Shown in pieces: positions 5,648 through 6,770 of a stretch of 6,770 nt of DNA; the stretch's first letter is position 1; each line of letters opens with the position of its first letter. A model generated the notes under the pieces. That model searched no databases and was not told the origin of the DNA. It saw nothing but the letters and a program-made list of their open reading frames with translations. The position numbers were made by a program, and so were the translations under genes. The DNA is from Bacteroidales bacterium. Its GTDB lineage: Bacteria > Bacteroidota > Bacteroidia > Bacteroidales > WCHB1-69. The stretch spans positions 1 to 6,770 of the forward strand of contig JAIRTU010000268.1 in the NCBI GenBank assembly GCA_031254735.1, read 5' to 3'.

Positions 5648-6705
5648 GCTTGTTTATCGTTCTTGTAATATATTATTTTATCGCCCGAACAGTCTTCTGT
5701 TTTGTACGGCATAAAAGGGAAACGCGGCGATTCCAATCCCGACCCGAAACAGGTATTTCCTTTCAAAATGCGGGCTTCGTCCCAAAGATTTAAATCGATC
5801 AACTGCTGCAAGGTACGCTGCCCGCCTTCCACCATCAGAGACTGTATTTTCATGGTATAGAGTTTCCACATCATTTCTTGCCAAAAATTGGTTTTGTCTG
5901 TCTTGCAAAAATAAATGTTTTCCTGCTGTTCTTCTTTTTCTGTATTAAAAATAATCGAAGGCTGCGAACGATCGAACAGATGAAAATGAGGTGCTATGCT
6001 TTTCGACAGAAAGGTAACTCTTGTCGGATTTTTCCCTGCGTAATAACGGATATTCAACATCGGGTCGTCATAAAGAACGGTGTTTGCACCCACAAACACG
6101 GCGTCTTCCGCTGCCCGCCACTTGTGGACTCTGTACCGAAGATGTTCGTTGGTAATCCAATAATCTTCTCTGTTTTCTGCCCCTCGACCATTGCAATCCA
6201 AGAAACCGTCCAATGTTTCCGCCCATTTCAAGATAATAAAAGGACGCTGTTGTTGATGAAAACAGAAAAAGCGTTTATTCAATGCTTTGGCTTCTTCTTC
6301 CCCGATGCCGACCTCTACTTTGCAGCCTGCGTGCCGCAGTTTTTCTATTCCGTTTCCGCTCACTTTCGGGTTAGGGTCTTGAACCGCCACCACCGCATGC
6401 GGAATATTGTATTGAGCAATCAAATCGGCACAGGGAGGCGTTTTCCCGAAGTGCGAACAGGGTTCAAGCGTAACATACAGGGTACTTTCGGCGAGCCGTT
6501 CTTTCTCTTCGACCGAGTGGATAGCGTTCACCTCCGCATGAGGCTTTCCGTATTGCGTGTGATAGCCTTCTCCGATAATTTCTCCTTTGTAAACAATCAC
6601 ACAACCCACCATAGGGTTGGGCGACGTATGCAATTGTCCGTGTTTTGCCAACGCCAACGCCCGCTGCATGTAATATAAATGTGTTTGTGTATTATCCAAA
6701 GCCAT
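5644..6705 (-). CDS. ribD: Bifunctional riboflavin biosynthesis deaminase/reductase RibD
   Basis: RibD performs two successive steps of riboflavin synthesis in the cytoplasm: deamination of the pyrimidinone ribosyl-phosphate made from GTP, then NADPH-dependent reduction of the ribose to ribityl. The 353 residues match the family. The N-terminal zinc deaminase domain (about 8-145) shows TSPNPMVGCVIV (27-38), PHAEVNAI with His56 and catalytic Glu58, and TLEPCSHFGKTPPCADLI with zinc ligands Cys83 and Cys92. The C-terminal reductase domain (about 154-348) shows RPFIILKWAETLDG (154-167), WITNE (183-187), VGANTVLYDDPMLNIR (205-220) and VEGGQRTLQ (292-300). The ATG is about 48 nt from a good promoter, with no Shine-Dalgarno sequence and too little room for an FMN riboswitch. 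It is first in an operon and overlaps the RNase H gene by 4 bp. No other rib gene is in view. Confidence 0.96.
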   Translation of the reverse strand: MALDNTQTHLYYMQRALALAKHGQLHTSPNPMVGCVIVYKGEIIGEGYHTQYGKPHAEVNAIHSVEEKERLAESTLYVTLEPCSHFGKTPPCADLIAQYNIPHAVVAVQDPNPKVSGNGIEKLRHAGCKVEVGIGEEEAKALNKRFFCFHQQQRPFIILKWAETLDGFLDCNGRGAENREDYWITNEHLRYRVHKWRAAEDAVFVGANTVLYDDPMLNIRYYAGKNPTRVTFLSKSIAPHFHLFDRSQPSIIFNTEKEEQQENIYFCKTDKTNFWQEMMWKLYTMKIQSLMVEGGQRTLQQLIDLNLWDEARILKGNTCFGSGLESPRFPFMPYKTEDCSGDKIIYYKNDKQA

Positions 6706-6752
6706 GAAAATTTGTTCTATGATTATTTTGAATAGAAAATAAACTTACGCCT

Positions 6753-6761
6753 GCAAAAGTA
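6753..6761 (-). promoter_or_regulatory. -7 promoter element of the ribD operon
   Basis: On the minus strand this reads TACTTTTGC, identical to the ppdK element. The matching -33 box would fall beyond the right edge and cannot be checked. The predicted start near 6746 gives a leader of about 40 nt to the ATG at 6705. The leader is A/T-rich and shows no FMN riboswitch. Confidence 0.65.
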
Positions 6762-6770
6762 CACTTTTTC

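Noticed and set aside
5878..6678. 266-codon plus-strand frame opposite ribD
   Set aside because: It is antisense to ribD, whose zinc-site and reductase motifs are intact, and it has no independent promoter or domain.
6706..6752. Possible FMN riboswitch upstream of ribD
   Set aside because: The leader from the predicted start is only about 40 nt and A/T-rich, far too short for the conserved FMN aptamer.

Overview
The window looks like a chromosomal segment from a member of the Bacteroidetes, most likely Bacteroidales. The evidence is as follows. Three minus-strand genes are preceded by the phylum's -7 promoter element, TAnnTTTG, in the form TACTTTTG(C/T). Two of these genes, ppdK and ribD, have A/T-rich leaders with no Shine-Dalgarno sequence. 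There is a viroplasmin-domain RNase H of the type common in this phylum, and the intergenic DNA is very A/T-rich. I cannot name the genus from the sequence.

Layout, left to right. (1) Positions 1-281, minus strand: the first 93 codons of a hydrophobic membrane protein that runs off the left edge. It is easy to miss because its only plausible start is GTG. (2) Positions 282-1101: about 800 bp without a confident gene. It holds a short plus-strand reading frame with a textbook ribosome-binding site that ends inside a perfect 15-bp palindrome (481-513). Next comes a G/C-rich cluster of small hairpins (545-715), then a degenerate relative of the palindrome (739-770), then A/T-rich DNA with a 9-bp stem-loop, and finally the intrinsic terminator of the next gene. 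(3) Positions 1102-3816, minus strand: ppdK, complete pyruvate, phosphate dikinase, with its own promoter and terminator, so it appears monocistronic. (4) Positions 3817-4075: the ppdK promoter and two tracts of degenerate short direct repeats. (5) Positions 4076-6705, minus strand: a compact three-gene operon. ribD (riboflavin deaminase/reductase) overlaps the RNase H gene by 4 bp (ATGA), and an EamA/DMT-family transporter follows after a 33-bp gap. The ribD promoter lies at the right edge.

Functionally, ppdK serves pyruvate/PEP interconversion using PPi and AMP. The operon joins a riboflavin biosynthesis enzyme, an RNA:DNA-hybrid nuclease and a ten-helix small-molecule transporter. A flavin role for the transporter is possible because a known riboflavin transporter family (RibN) belongs to the same superfamily, but this is inference from position only. 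The coding part of the window is conventional. The least explained part is the hairpin-rich repeat at about 481-770.
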